Shown here: piece after piece, positions 41,573-49,594 of the stretch
Numbering within the stretch: the stretch's first letter is position 1
Layout of the letters: each line of letters starts with the position of its first letter
Assembly (NCBI RefSeq): GCF_017573545.1
Contig: NZ_JAGEOK010000001.1
Location: 310,001-374,000, forward strand
DNA from: Actinomadura nitritigenes
Lineage (GTDB): Bacteria; Actinomycetota; Actinomycetes; Streptosporangiales; Streptosporangiaceae
Length of the DNA stretch: 64,000 bases
Direction: 5' to 3'
Position numbers and translations under genes: made by a program
Notes under the pieces: generated by a model
Seen by the model: the letters and a program-made list of their open reading frames with translations, nothing else
Told to the model about the DNA's origin: nothing
The model's database searches: none

Positions 41573-42699
41573 GCCAGCGCCTCCTTCCGGCGGCAGTGCT
41601 CGAACGCCTCGTCCAGCAGGGCGCGCTCCGCCTCCGTCGCGGGACCGTCGGTGACCTCCGCGACGAAGTCGCCGGCGATGTCGAGTTCCGACCGCTCGCG
41701 GACCCGCTCCGTCCAGGTGCGCGCGTCGCCGGTGCCGCCGCCCTCCGGCTCGAAGCCGAGGACCAGCGCGTGCGGGAAACGGCGGCGCAACCGCTCCATC
41801 GCCGCGGACGGTCGGCGCTCGTCGGTCAGCGTGATCTGCAGCCAGCGGTCCTCGTACTCCTCGTACCGCGAACCGGACAGCAGGTCGTCGATGCGGCCGC
41901 GGACGCGCGCCAGCCGGCGCGGCACGGGCGCCTCCACGAACTCCGCCGCCACGCCGTCCTCGCGCAGATCGACGAGCCACGACCCCTTGACGTGATGCTC
42001 CTCGGAGAACGAGTACGCCAGCGGCGACCCCGAATAGCGGACGCGGTCCGTGATGGCCCAGCGGCCGTGCAGATGCCCGAGCGCCGCGTAGTCCACGCCG
42101 TCGAACACCGACGCCGACACCTGCGCCGACCCGCCCACCGAGATGTCGCGCTCGCTCTCGCTGCTCTCGCCGCCGGTCACGAACGCGTGCGCGAGCACGA
42201 CCGAGCGCAGGCCGGGACGCCCCGCCGCGTCCGCGCGGACCCGCCGCATCGCCTCGGTGAGCGCCGCCGCGTGCGTGCGCTCCTCCAGCCCCCACGGATG
42301 CCGCACGAGCTCCGGCTCCAGATACGGGACGCCGTAGATCGCGGCGTCCCCCACGACGACCGGCTCCCCCACGCGCGCGAAATCGGTGCGGACGTGCACG
42401 CCCGCCCCGTCCATCAGCGCGGAGCCGAACCCGAGCCGCCGCGCCGAGTCGTGGTTCCCGGCGATCAGCACGACCCGCGTCAGCTCCGCGAGCCGCGCCA
42501 GGGCCTCGTCGCACAACCGCACCGCGTCCACGGCGGGCAGCGCCCGGTCGTAGACGTCGCCCGAGACGAGCACACAGTCGACCCGCTGCTCTCGCACGGT
42601 CGCGACGAGGTCGTCGACGAACGCCGCCTGCGCGGCCAGCAGGTCCTCGCGATGGAACGATCTGCCGAGATGCCAGTCGGAAGTGTGCAGGATTCGCAT
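41569..42699 (-). CDS. sbcD: Exonuclease subunit SbcD (Mre11-like nuclease)
   Basis: 376 residues from ATG 42699. Metallophosphoesterase motifs are complete: TSDWHLG (D8, H10), SGDVYDR, AGNHDSARRLG, VLAHAFV and LGHLHG. The C-terminal half contains the DNA-binding and capping region. It supplies the manganese-dependent nuclease activity of SbcCD. Overlap with the sbcC start by GTGA indicates translational coupling. The upstream 361-bp gap contains a dense block of hairpins and direct repeats rather than an obvious promoter. Confidence 0.97.
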   Translation of the reverse strand: MRILHTSDWHLGRSFHREDLLAAQAAFVDDLVATVREQRVDCVLVSGDVYDRALPAVDAVRLCDEALARLAELTRVVLIAGNHDSARRLGFGSALMDGAGVHVRTDFARVGEPVVVGDAAIYGVPYLEPELVRHPWGLEERTHAAALTEAMRRVRADAAGRPGLRSVVLAHAFVTGGESSESERDISVGGSAQVSASVFDGVDYAALGHLHGRWAITDRVRYSGSPLAYSFSEEHHVKGSWLVDLREDGVAAEFVEAPVPRRLARVRGRIDDLLSGSRYEEYEDRWLQITLTDERRPSAAMERLRRRFPHALVLGFEPEGGGTGDARTWTERVRERSELDIAGDFVAEVTDGPATEAERALLDEAFEHCRRKEALA

Positions 42700-43060
42700 G
42701 TCGCAGCAACCATAGGCACCCCGTCCGACACATCCGGCGCAGAAACGCCGTGTTGGCTTCAATCCCGGCCCAGCGGGCTCGCCTGGCGGCTCGCCCGCTG
42801 ACCGTGATCGGGCGAGCGCGACCTCGCTTCGCGAGCTTCCCGGTGGGGGCTCGCCTTCGGCGTCGCCCCCACCGGTCAGATAGCGCGCTCGCGCGGTGGC
42901 TCGGCTCCGTGCGCTCCCCCCACTCGCCTTCGGCTTCGCCCCCACCGGGCAGACAGCGCGCTCGCTGGGTGGCTCGGCTCGGCGCGGGGCGTTGCCGGGC
43001 CCGCCTCCGGCTTCCGGTGTGCTGGTGGCTTGGGGGTGGTGCGGCAGGTTTTAGGCTGGG
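42700..43060. repeat. Gap upstream of sbcD filled with hairpins and an imperfect direct repeat
   Basis: No gene is supported in this 361-bp gap. Between 42770 and 42985 it contains stem-loops: CAGCGGGC...GCCCGCTG near 42771, CTCGCTTCGCGAG near 42827, and GGTGGGGGC...GCCCCCACC (about 42842-42873). A 58-bp imperfect direct repeat occurs twice, at 42850-42907 and 42923-42980 (73-bp period, few mismatches), each starting CTCGCCTTCGGC and ending GGCTCGGCTC. The forward frame at 42750-43091 would give an Arg/Ala/Pro-rich sequence and is probably not coding. It may be a dispersed intergenic element of this genome. Confidence 0.75.
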
Positions 43061-43750
43061 GTGGTGGGTGATCGTCCTTACGTGCTGCTGAGCTGCGCGA
43101 TGTCGGTCGACGGGTACATCGACGACGCGGCGCCGGAACGGCTGCGGCTGTCCAGCGCCGCGGACTTCGACCGCGTCGACGCGGTGCGGGCCGGCTGCGA
43201 CGCGATCCTCGTCGGCGCCGGGACCGTCCGCGCCGACGACCCGAAGCTGCTGATCCGCTCGCAGGCGCGGCGGGAGCGGCGGGCCTCGCGCGGGCTCCCG
43301 CCCGACCTCACCAAGGTGACGCTGACATGGAGCGGCGACCTGGATCCGCGCGCGCGGTTCTTCACCACGGGCGAGTCGCCCAAGCTGGTGTACGCGCCGT
43401 CCGGCACGGCCACGGGCCTGGCGGAGCGGCTCGGCGGGCTGGGCGAGGTCGTCGACGCGGGCGAGCCGCTGGAGCTCGCGACCGTCCTGGCGGACCTGTC
43501 GGCGCGCGGCGTGCGGCGGCTGATGGTGGAGGGCGGCGGCGCGATCCACACGCTGTTCCTCACGTCGGGACTGGTGGACGAGCTGCAACTGGTCGTGGCC
43601 CCGTTCCTCGTCGGCGACCCGTCGGCGCCGCGGTTCGTCCGGTCGGGGGTGTTCCCGCAGTCGCCGGAGCGGCCGATGCGGCTGGCGGAGATCACCCGGA
43701 TCGGCGACCTCGCGCTACTGCGCTACCTGCCGGGCGGCGAGCGTGGCTGA
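43061..43750 (+). CDS. RibD C-terminal domain reductase (dihydrofolate reductase-like)
   Basis: 229 residues from GTG 43061 (43064 is an alternative GTG). It matches the RibD_C reductase fold: YVLLSCAMSVDGYIDD at the start, DAILVGAGTVRADDPKLLIR, then RRLMVEGGGAIHTLFLTSGL and DELQLVVAPFLVG. It would reduce a pyrimidine or ribosyl-type substrate with NADPH, as in riboflavin biosynthesis. The deaminase domain of bifunctional RibD is absent, but a separate deaminase gene overlaps the end of this one. Whether it is the housekeeping riboflavin enzyme is open; the gene order is unlike classical rib operons. Confidence 0.9.
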   Translation: MVGDRPYVLLSCAMSVDGYIDDAAPERLRLSSAADFDRVDAVRAGCDAILVGAGTVRADDPKLLIRSQARRERRASRGLPPDLTKVTLTWSGDLDPRARFFTTGESPKLVYAPSGTATGLAERLGGLGEVVDAGEPLELATVLADLSARGVRRLMVEGGGAIHTLFLTSGLVDELQLVVAPFLVGDPSAPRFVRSGVFPQSPERPMRLAEITRIGDLALLRYLPGGERG

Positions 43751-44192
43751 CGCGATCATGGACGACGCCGGGTGGCTGGCGCTGGCCTGCGACCTGGCGA
43801 CGCTGTGCCCGCCGTCCCGGACGGCGTTCTCGGTGGGCGCGGTGATCGTCGACGCGGACGGCCGGGAGATCGCGCGCGGGCACTCCCGGGAGGCCGACCC
43901 GCACGACCACGCCGAGGAGGCGGCGATCGCCAAGACCGGCGGGGTACTGCGCGGCGCGACCGTCTACAGCTCGCTGGAGCCGTGCGGGAACCGCGCGTCG
44001 CGGCCGCGGCCGTGCGCGGAGCTGATCGTCGCGTCGGGGGCGCGGCGGGTGGTGTTCGCCTGGCGCGAGCCGTCGGTGTTCGTCGCGGGCACGGGCGCGG
44101 AGATCCTGGAGGCGGCGGGCGTGGAGCTGGTGGAACTGCCCGAGCTGGCGAGGGCGGCGCAGGAGCCGAACGCGCACCTGCTCGCTCGATGA
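43743..44192 (+). CDS. Cytidine/deoxycytidylate-type deaminase (RibD N-domain-like)
   Basis: 149 residues from GTG 43743, overlapping the reductase stop by 8 bp; ATG 43758 is an alternative. Zinc deaminase motifs are HAEEAAI (H and E) and SLEPCGNRASRPRPCAEL (two cysteines), the pattern of RibD and dCMP deaminases. It most likely acts on the aminopyrimidine nucleotide of the riboflavin pathway or a related base. The order (reductase before deaminase, separate proteins) differs from fused RibD, so the pair may also make another pterin- or deazapurine-like product. Its stop lies in a palindrome at 44189-44206. Confidence 0.9.
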   Translation: MADAIMDDAGWLALACDLATLCPPSRTAFSVGAVIVDADGREIARGHSREADPHDHAEEAAIAKTGGVLRGATVYSSLEPCGNRASRPRPCAELIVASGARRVVFAWREPSVFVAGTGAEILEAAGVELVELPELARAAQEPNAHLLAR

Positions 44193-44206
44193 GACTCTAG
44201 TCTCAT
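44189..44206. promoter_or_regulatory. Palindrome overlapping the deaminase stop, upstream of ALDH
   Basis: ATGAGACT-CT-AGTCTCAT has perfect 8-bp arms around two bases. It overlaps the deaminase TGA and lies 109 bp upstream of the aldehyde dehydrogenase ATG. The arms and short spacer suit a TetR-family operator better than a terminator (weak stem, no loop). Confidence 0.5.
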
Positions 44207-44314
44207 TTCTCTTGCCAACCCCCCTCGACCGCGTGCAATGCTGAGCCAAGCAAGCATTCGGTCAGCGGATGCGCCCCGGACTCTCCGCGGACCCCCGGCA
44301 GGAGGCACATCAGC

Positions 44315-45748
44315 ATGCGCGAGCACGATCGGCTGTTCATCGGCGGCGAGTGGACGGCACCGGCCGGCACCGGCACCATCGAGGTCATCTCCCCGCACAC
44401 CGAGGAGGTCATCGGCCGGGTGCCGGACGGCACCGAGGCCGACATGGACGCGGCGGTCGCCGCCGCCCGGCGCGCCTTCGACCAGGGCCCCTGGCCGCGG
44501 ATGACCCCCGCCGAGCGCGCCGAGAAGGTCGGGAAGCTGTCGGCGATCTACGCCGAGCGGCAGCAGCAGATGGCCGACCTCGTCACCGCGGAGATGGGCT
44601 CGCCGATCCTGTTCTCGGTGTTCGGGCAGGCCGCGATCCCGCAGATGGTGCTGCAGTACTACGTCGACCTCGCCGGCACCTACGCCTGGGAGGACGAGCG
44701 GCCCGGCATGCTCGGCCCCGTCACCGTCACCCGCGAGCCGGTCGGCGTCGTCGCCGCGATCGTCCCGTGGAACGTGCCGCAGTTCACGCTGATGCTCAAG
44801 CTCGCGCCCGCGCTGATCGCCGGCTGCACCGTCGTCGCCAAGCCGTCCCCCGAGACGCCGCTCGACAGCTACCTGCTGGCCGAGTGGATCAAGGAGGCGG
44901 GCATCCCGGACGGCGTCGTCAACATCGTCCCGGCGGGCCGCGAGGTCGGCGCGTACCTGGTCGCGCACCCCGGCGTCGACAAGGTGTCCTTCACCGGCTC
45001 CACCGCCGCCGGACGCAAGATCGGCGCGGTCTGCGGCGAGCAGCTCAAGCGGGTCACCCTCGAGCTCGGCGGCAAGTCCGCCGCGATCGTGCTGGACGAC
45101 GCCGACCTCGCCTCCACCATCGAGGGCTTCAAGATGGCGTCGCTGATGAACAACGGCGAGGCGTGCGCCGCGCAGACCCGCATCCTGGCGTCCCGCCGCC
45201 GCTACGACGAGGTCGCCGACGCCCTGGCGACCATGGTCGGCGGCCTCACCGTCGGCGACCCGGCCGACTACTCCAGCGAGATCGGCCCGCTGGTCGCCAA
45301 GCGGCAGCAGGAGCGCGTGGAGAACTACATCCGGATCGGCCAGGACGAGGGCGCCAAGGTCATCACCGGCGGCCTGAACCGGCCGCACGACCGCGGCTGG
45401 TACGTCGCCCCGACCGTGTTCGGCGACGTCCGCAACGACATGCGGATCGCCCGCGAGGAGATCTTCGGCCCGGTGCTCGTCCTGATCCCCTACGAGGACG
45501 AGGAGGACGCCGTCCGGATCGCCAACGACAGCGACTACGGCCTCGGCGGCTCGGTCTGGACCGGCGACGTCGACCACGGCGTCGAAGTCGCCCGCCGCAT
45601 CCGCACCGGCAGCTGCGGCGTGAACCTCTACAGCCTCGACCCCAACACCCCGTTCGGCGGCTTCAAGAACAGCGGCCTCGGCCGCGAGCTCGGCCCGGAG
45701 GGCCTGAACGCCTACCTGGAGCACAAGTCCATCCCGCGTCCCGCCTGA
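44315..45748 (+). CDS. Aldehyde dehydrogenase
   Basis: 477 residues from ATG 44315, with GGCAGGAGG ribosome site. The NAD(P)+-binding fold includes VVAAIVPWNVPQFTL and VVAKPSPETPL (Lys), followed by FTGSTAAGRKIG, the general base in LELGGKS and the catalytic cysteine C284 (NNGEACAA). The C-terminal EEIFGPVLVLIPY and PFGGFKNSGLG are standard. The family oxidises aldehydes to acids; the substrate is not evident, although actinomycete homologues are often annotated as acting on lipid or cholesterol-side-chain aldehydes. It ends at a strong terminator. Confidence 0.95.
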   Translation: MREHDRLFIGGEWTAPAGTGTIEVISPHTEEVIGRVPDGTEADMDAAVAAARRAFDQGPWPRMTPAERAEKVGKLSAIYAERQQQMADLVTAEMGSPILFSVFGQAAIPQMVLQYYVDLAGTYAWEDERPGMLGPVTVTREPVGVVAAIVPWNVPQFTLMLKLAPALIAGCTVVAKPSPETPLDSYLLAEWIKEAGIPDGVVNIVPAGREVGAYLVAHPGVDKVSFTGSTAAGRKIGAVCGEQLKRVTLELGGKSAAIVLDDADLASTIEGFKMASLMNNGEACAAQTRILASRRRYDEVADALATMVGGLTVGDPADYSSEIGPLVAKRQQERVENYIRIGQDEGAKVITGGLNRPHDRGWYVAPTVFGDVRNDMRIAREEIFGPVLVLIPYEDEEDAVRIANDSDYGLGGSVWTGDVDHGVEVARRIRTGSCGVNLYSLDPNTPFGGFKNSGLGRELGPEGLNAYLEHKSIPRPA

Positions 45749-45760
45749 CGCCCCCCGACC

Positions 45761-45800
45761 CGCGTGCCGTCCCGTGAGCGCCTGCACGGGACGGCACGCG
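45761..45800 (+). terminator. Strong terminator hairpin after aldehyde dehydrogenase
   Basis: CGCGTGCCGTCCCGTG (45761-45776) pairs perfectly with CACGGGACGGCACGCG (45785-45800) around an 8-nt loop, 12 bp after the ALDH stop. It isolates the ABC transporter operon downstream. Confidence 0.88.
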
Positions 45801-45929
45801 ACGTCTCAGCCCCGTCCACCGATCGGTTGATGCGGCGGATCAGCCGCCGCGTGGCCGGTCGGTCGATGCCCCGGTGCGGGCCGCTCCGGGAGCCTTGTGG
45901 TCGTTGGCAGACGACCGGAGGAGCCCGCG

Positions 45930-46844
45930 TTGGCGATCATCGAGGTGAACGGCCTGAGCAAGCGGTACGGCGGCCGCACCGCCCTGGACGGGGTGTCCTT
46001 CTCCGTCGAGGAGGGCGAGATCTTCGGGATCCTCGGCCCGAACGGCGCCGGGAAGACCACGGCGGTCGAGTGCCTGGAGGGCCTGCGCCGCCCCGACGGC
46101 GGCACCGCCCGCGTCGCCGGCCTCGACCCGTGGGCCGACGGCCGCCGGCTGCACGAGCTGATCGGCGTCCAGCTGCAGCAGACCGGCCTGCCCGGATCGA
46201 TCAGGGTGCGGGAGGCGCTCGAGTTGTACGCCTCCTTCTACGCCTCCCCCCGCGACCCCGGCGAGCTGATCGCCCAATGGGGGCTGGAGGACCAGCGGGA
46301 GGCCCGGGTCCGCAAGCTGTCCGGCGGGCAGGCGCAGCGGCTGTACATCGCGCTCGCGCTCGTCGGCGCGCCTCGCGTCGCGTTCCTCGACGAGCTGACC
46401 ACCGGCCTGGACCCGCACGCCCGCCGCGCCACCTGGGACCTGATCCGCCGGATCCGCGACGACGGCGTCACCGTCGTGCTGATCAGCCACTTCATGGACG
46501 AGGCGGAGGAGCTGTGCGACCGGCTCGCCGTCCTCGACGCCGGCCGCATCGTCGCCACCGGCAGCCCCGGCCGGCTCATCGAGGAGACCACCGGGGGCGG
46601 CGGCCGGATGCGGTTCCGGCCCGTCGACGACCTGGACCTCGCCCTGCTGGCCGGCGTGCCCGGCGTCACCGACGTCCGGCGGTCCGGCGCCTACGTGGCC
46701 GTCACCGGCCGCGGCGACTTCGCCACCGCCGTCACCTCCGCGCTCGCCCGCAACCGCGTGGTGGTCGCCGACCTGCGCATCGACCAGCGCACCCTCGACG
46801 ACGCCTACCTCGCCCTGACCGGCGGGCCGTCCGCCCGCGACTGA
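45930..46844 (+). CDS. ABC transporter ATP-binding protein
   Basis: 304 residues from TTG 45930, chosen because GGAGGAG (45917-45923) sits at the right distance and homologues begin with IIEVNGLSKRYG. Walker A is GPNGAGKT, the signature is LSGGQAQR, Walker B is RVAFLDELTTGLD, and the H-loop is ISHFMDEAEE. The C-terminal 80 residues are the extension typical of ABC-2 drug/daunorubicin-type exporters. It pairs with the permease gene 12 bp downstream and exports a small molecule or lipid using ATP. The following two-component genes probably sense the same compound or stress. Confidence 0.94.
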   Translation: MAIIEVNGLSKRYGGRTALDGVSFSVEEGEIFGILGPNGAGKTTAVECLEGLRRPDGGTARVAGLDPWADGRRLHELIGVQLQQTGLPGSIRVREALELYASFYASPRDPGELIAQWGLEDQREARVRKLSGGQAQRLYIALALVGAPRVAFLDELTTGLDPHARRATWDLIRRIRDDGVTVVLISHFMDEAEELCDRLAVLDAGRIVATGSPGRLIEETTGGGGRMRFRPVDDLDLALLAGVPGVTDVRRSGAYVAVTGRGDFATAVTSALARNRVVVADLRIDQRTLDDAYLALTGGPSARD

Positions 46845-46856
46845 AGGAGCCGCAGA

Positions 46857-47591
46857 ATGTTCGGCAAGATCCTGGCCGTCGAGCTCCGGATGCGGATGCG
46901 CGAAGCTCTCACCCCCGTGTTCGCCGTCGTGCTCCCGCTCGCCCTGCTGTTCGGCTTCGGGCTGATGCCGGACGCCACCAAGCCGTCCAAGGACCTCGGC
47001 GGGCAGAGCACCACCGAGTACATGGCCGTCCTCGGCACCGGCATCGCGTTCGCGATCCTCAGCCTCATCATGCTGCCCGGCGTGCTGTCCGACTACCGCG
47101 AGCGCGGCGTGCTGCGCCGGATGCGGGCCACCCCCGTCCGGCCGTCGGCGCTGCTCACCGCCCAGCTGGTGATCAACGCGGGGGCGGGCGCGGTGACCGC
47201 CGCCATCATGATCGTCGCCGGTGCGGCGGCGTTCGGCACCCCCGTCCCGCGCGGCTTCGGCTGGTTCCTGCTCGCCGCGGTCCTGTGCCTGCTCGCGCTG
47301 CTGGCGCTCGGCTCGCTCGTCAGCGCCGTCGTGCCGACCGGCCGGGCCGGCAACGCCGTCGGGTCGCTCCTGTTCTTCCCCAGCATGTTCCTCGCCGGCG
47401 TGTACATCCCCTACGACCAGATGCCGCGCACCCTGCAGCGGATCTGCGACCTCACGCCCCTCGGCGCCGGCATCCGCTCCATGCGGGACGCCTGGATGGG
47501 CCACACGCCGCAGCCCCTCCATCTGGCGATAATGGCCGCATACGCGGTGGTCGCGACCCTGGCCGCCGCCCGGCTCTTCCGGTGGGAGTGA
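46857..47591 (+). CDS. ABC-2 type permease
   Basis: 244 residues from ATG 46857 with AGGAG seven bases upstream. Six hydrophobic helices are visible: AVVLPLALLFGFGL, GIAFAILSLIMLPGVL, VINAGAGAVTAAIMIVA, FLLAAVLCLLALLALG, SLLFFPSMFLAGVYIP and AAYAVVATLAAA. The interfacial YRERGVLRRMRATPVRPS loop that couples to the ATPase is present. Membrane partner of the upstream ATPase; the pair exports an unknown substrate. Confidence 0.94.
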   Translation: MFGKILAVELRMRMREALTPVFAVVLPLALLFGFGLMPDATKPSKDLGGQSTTEYMAVLGTGIAFAILSLIMLPGVLSDYRERGVLRRMRATPVRPSALLTAQLVINAGAGAVTAAIMIVAGAAAFGTPVPRGFGWFLLAAVLCLLALLALGSLVSAVVPTGRAGNAVGSLLFFPSMFLAGVYIPYDQMPRTLQRICDLTPLGAGIRSMRDAWMGHTPQPLHLAIMAAYAVVATLAAARLFRWE

Positions 47592-47592
47592 C

Positions 47593-48852
47593 GTGCCGGC
47601 ACAACAGTACGACGTCGACGCCTGGGAACGCCGCGAGCGGCTCGTCCTGGGCGTCGTCCCGTACGTCTCGCTCGGGCTGGCGACGGCGCTGGGGCTGCTG
47701 GTGGACCACGGGTCGCCCGGCAGGATCGCGCTCCAGCTCGGACTGAGCGGGGCGGCGGTCGCGTGGGTGACATGGTTCGCCGTCCTCCATCCGGACCGGC
47801 TGGAGCGCCCCCGCGTCGCGGGCGCCTACTTCGTCGTCCTGATCGGCCTGATCGGTGCGCTGATCTCCGTGAACGGGATGTACGGGTTCGCGATCATCAC
47901 CGGATACATGCACGCGTTCTGGCTGGGGCCCCGCTGGCGGGCGCTCGCCGTGGTCGTCTGCGCCGCGCTCGGCGCCGCGGCGCAGCTGGGCGGGATCGGG
48001 AACATCGACCGCGGGGATCTGCTCGTCTACCTGCTGGTCTTCGCGGTGAACGTGCTGCTGGCAGGCGGGATCACCCTGTTCGCCTGGCGCATCAGCGAGG
48101 AGTCCGACCGGCGCAGGGACGTCATCGCCGAGCTCGCCGAGGCGAACGCACGGCTGGAGGCGGCGCTGGAGGAGAACGCCGGCCTGCACGCCCAGCTCCT
48201 CGCGCAGGCCCGCGAGGCCGGCGTGCACGACGAGCGGCAGCGGATGGCCGGCGAGATCCACGACACCATCGCCCAGGGCCTCGCCGGCGTCGTCACCCAG
48301 CTCCAGGCCGCCCGGCAGGCCCGCGAGCGCGACGGCGCCTGGGAACGGCACCTGGACGTCGCGCAGCGGATGGCGCGCGACAGCCTCGCCGAGGCCCGCC
48401 GGTCCGTCCAGGCGCTGCGGCCGCAGTCGCTGGAGGAGTCCGCGCTGCCCGAGGCGCTCGCCGAGGTCGCCGGCCGCTGGACGGCCCTGCACGGCGTGCC
48501 CGCCGAGGTGAGGACCACCGGTACCGTACGGACCATGCACCCCGAGGTCGAAGGGACGCTGCTGCGCACCGCGCAGGAGGCGCTGGCGAACGTCGCCAAG
48601 CACGCCGGCGCGTCCCGCGTCGCGGTGACCCTGTCGTACATGGGCGACCTGATCACCCTGGACGTCCGCGACGACGGCGCCGGGTTCGTCCCCGACCGCG
48701 TCGCGCCGACCGCGGACGGCGGCTACGGCCTCACCGCGATGCGCCGCCGCGTCGCCCGCGTCGCCGGGACGCTGGAGATCGAGTCCGAGCCGGGCGCGGG
48801 CACCGCGATCTCCGCGAGCGTCCCCGCCGTCCCGATGGGGGACGCCGGATGA
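47593..48852 (+). CDS. Sensor histidine kinase (HisKA_3 / NarL-NreB-type)
   Basis: 419 residues from GTG 47593, one base after the permease stop. About five transmembrane helices occupy residues 17-165, with short loops and no large extracellular domain. A coiled coil (residues 166-215) leads to the HisKA_3 dimerisation site MAGEIHDTIAQGL with H223, and the HATPase_c domain shows EALANVAKHAGAS and DDGAGF, then GGYGLTAMRRRV. It is the phosphodonor for the response regulator encoded next (overlap ATGA). Membrane-embedded sensing plus the ABC operon suggests a LiaS/DesK-like cell-envelope sensor, which is an inference. Confidence 0.95.
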   Translation: MPAQQYDVDAWERRERLVLGVVPYVSLGLATALGLLVDHGSPGRIALQLGLSGAAVAWVTWFAVLHPDRLERPRVAGAYFVVLIGLIGALISVNGMYGFAIITGYMHAFWLGPRWRALAVVVCAALGAAAQLGGIGNIDRGDLLVYLLVFAVNVLLAGGITLFAWRISEESDRRRDVIAELAEANARLEAALEENAGLHAQLLAQAREAGVHDERQRMAGEIHDTIAQGLAGVVTQLQAARQARERDGAWERHLDVAQRMARDSLAEARRSVQALRPQSLEESALPEALAEVAGRWTALHGVPAEVRTTGTVRTMHPEVEGTLLRTAQEALANVAKHAGASRVAVTLSYMGDLITLDVRDDGAGFVPDRVAPTADGGYGLTAMRRRVARVAGTLEIESEPGAGTAISASVPAVPMGDAG

Positions 48853-49523
48853 CCGGCGGCGCGATCACCCTGCTCATCGCCGACGACCACCCCGTGGTGC
48901 GGGACGGGCTGCGCGGCATGTTCACCGGGGAGCCCGGCTTCGAGGTGCTCGCCGAGGCCGCCGACGGCGCCGAGGCGGTGCGGCTCGCCGAGGCCCTCCG
49001 CCCGGACGTCGTGCTGATGGACCTGCGGATGCCCGGCACCGACGGCGTCACCGCCATCACCCGGATGGCCGAGCGCGGCCTGCCCGCCCGGGTGCTGGTG
49101 CTGACCACCTACGACACCGACAGCGACGTGCTGCCCGCGATCGAGGCGGGCGCCACCGGCTACCTGCTCAAGGACGCGCTGCGGGACGAGCTGTTCCGCG
49201 CGGTCCGCGCCGCCGCCCGCGGCGAGTCCGTGCTGTCGCCGTCGGTGGCGGCGCGGCTGATGAGCCGGATGCGCGCCGCCGCCGCCCGTCCCGCCGAGCC
49301 GCGCGGCGAGGAGCCGCTCAGCCCCCGCGAGCTGGAGGTCCTCGGCCTGGTCGCGCGCGGCAGCACCAACCGGGAGGCCGCCGCCCGGCTGTTCATCAGC
49401 GAGGCCACGGTGAAGACCCACCTGCTGCACATCTACGGCAAGCTCGGCGTGAACGACCGCGCCGCCGCGGTCGCCGCGGCGTTCGACCGCGGCCTGCTCC
49501 AGCCCGGTTCCGCGTCCTCCTGA
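48849..49523 (+). CDS. NarL/FixJ-type response regulator
   Basis: 224 residues from ATG 48849, overlapping the kinase stop. The receiver has acidic DDH near the start, the phosphoacceptor D58 (VVLMDLRMPG) and the KD pair (YLLKDALRDEL). The C-terminal LuxR helix-turn-helix reads LSPRELEVLGLVARGSTNRE followed by SEATVKTHLLHIYGKLGVND. It binds DNA when phosphorylated by the adjacent kinase. The most economical target is the ABC operon itself, because all four genes are on one strand within 3.6 kb. Confidence 0.96.
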   Translation: MTGGAITLLIADDHPVVRDGLRGMFTGEPGFEVLAEAADGAEAVRLAEALRPDVVLMDLRMPGTDGVTAITRMAERGLPARVLVLTTYDTDSDVLPAIEAGATGYLLKDALRDELFRAVRAAARGESVLSPSVAARLMSRMRAAAARPAEPRGEEPLSPRELEVLGLVARGSTNREAAARLFISEATVKTHLLHIYGKLGVNDRAAAVAAAFDRGLLQPGSASS

Positions 49524-49594
49524 GCAGGCCGCTCGGTATAGCGGGCCCTCCTGAGCGTGTTGCCCCCGGCAGCGGGCCCTCCCGAGCGGGCCGC

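Noticed and set aside
42750..43091. Forward ORF of 113 codons in the gap upstream of sbcD
   Set aside because: Arg/Pro/Ala-rich, no family resemblance, and it spans the hairpin and direct-repeat block; looks like read-through of repetitive non-coding DNA.
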